Shown piece after piece: positions 5,351 through 5,524 of a DNA stretch of 5,524 nt (position 1 is the stretch's first letter; the number at the start of each line of letters is the position of its first letter). The notes under the pieces were generated by a model. The model saw only the letters and a list, made by a program, of their open reading frames with translations, was not told where the DNA came from and ran no database searches. The DNA comes from Chloroflexota bacterium (GTDB lineage Bacteria > Chloroflexota > Limnocylindria > Limnocylindrales > CSP1-4). The translations under genes and the position numbers were made by a program. Where the stretch lies: positions 1 through 5,524 of the forward strand of contig JAJYGK010000178.1 of assembly GCA_021790715.1 (NCBI GenBank), in the 5' to 3' direction.

Positions 5351-5375
5351 GGCCGCCGCCGGGGCTCCGGCGGCC
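5351..5375 (+). terminator. GC-rich hairpin, possible exporter-operon terminator
   Basis: GGCCGCCG and CGGCGGCC pair as a perfect 8-bp stem around a 9-base loop. A short pyrimidine stretch (CCTCTT) appears a few bases later, but there is no proper T-run. It separates the exporter genes from the next gene, 39 bases away, so it may end the exporter transcript or lie in the next gene's leader. Confidence 0.42.
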
Positions 5376-5414
5376 ACCTGATCCTCTTGGCGATCATCGG
5401 CAGGGAGGAACGAG

Positions 5415-5524
5415 GTGCGCGACTACCTGTCCTGGCTCGTCGCCCTCCTCTGCGTCGCGATCGCGCTCGTCCTCCTGGGTGCGTCGGCAGAGTCGTGGAT
5501 GACGCTCGTGGGCATCACGGCCGC
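5415..5524 (+). CDS. Start of a small membrane protein (cut by window end)
   Basis: The frame opens at GTG 5415 with AGGGAGGA (5402-5409) five bases upstream and stays open to the window edge, giving 36 residues. It begins with a short polar start VRDY and a strong hydrophobic helix (about 5-23, LSWLVALLCVAIALVLLG), then SAESWMTLVGITA leading into another apolar stretch. The rest is missing, so length and family cannot be judged. The ribosome-binding site and helix make it likely real. Confidence 0.6.
   Translation, partial: MRDYLSWLVALLCVAIALVLLGASAESWMTLVGITA

Overview
This is a very GC-rich window with third codon positions almost all G or C. It shows compact gene pairs with start/stop overlaps and two promoter-like sites placed for leaderless transcripts. 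That combination fits a high-GC Actinomycetota or Chloroflexota (Limnocylindria-like) genome. The placement rests on composition and gene style only; there is no rRNA or marker gene to settle it.

Layout. Bases 1-285 hold no gene I can support, only GC-rich sequence with short hairpins. Next comes a coupled plus-strand pair: a flavodoxin-fold protein (286-813) and a small TFIIB-type zinc-ribbon protein (810-1178), overlapping by GTGA. A 39-bp tandem duplication (1200-1276) follows in the gap. Then a promoter-like site (1341-1369) sits directly before a 13-codon leader ORF (1376-1417), which overlaps by ATGA a five-helix membrane protein (1414-2025). A 67-residue two-helix membrane protein (2038-2241) completes that unit. 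Its end overlaps, tail to tail, a minus-strand cytidylate kinase-like gene (2205-2903). A 222-base gap rich in hairpins separates the kinase from a MarR-family regulator gene (3126-3611, minus). The regulator is divergent from a DrrA/DrrB-type ABC exporter: ATPase 3659-4456 and permease 4413-5237. A hairpin (5351-5375) lies before the start of a further small membrane protein, cut by the window end (5415-5524).

How the genes work together. The clearest module is MarR plus ABC exporter. Their short shared intergenic region carries a perfect inverted repeat (TTAAG-TGG-CTTAA) inside the predicted -35/-10 spacer of the ATPase promoter, as expected for a ligand-relieved repressor of an efflux pump that also controls itself. 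The flavodoxin/zinc-ribbon pair and the two membrane proteins look like separate small transcription units of unknown role.

Nothing here amounts to a clearly new system. The least ordinary items are the leaderless mini-ORF coupled to an uncharacterised membrane protein, the compact MarR control region, and the repeat and hairpin clusters in two gaps.
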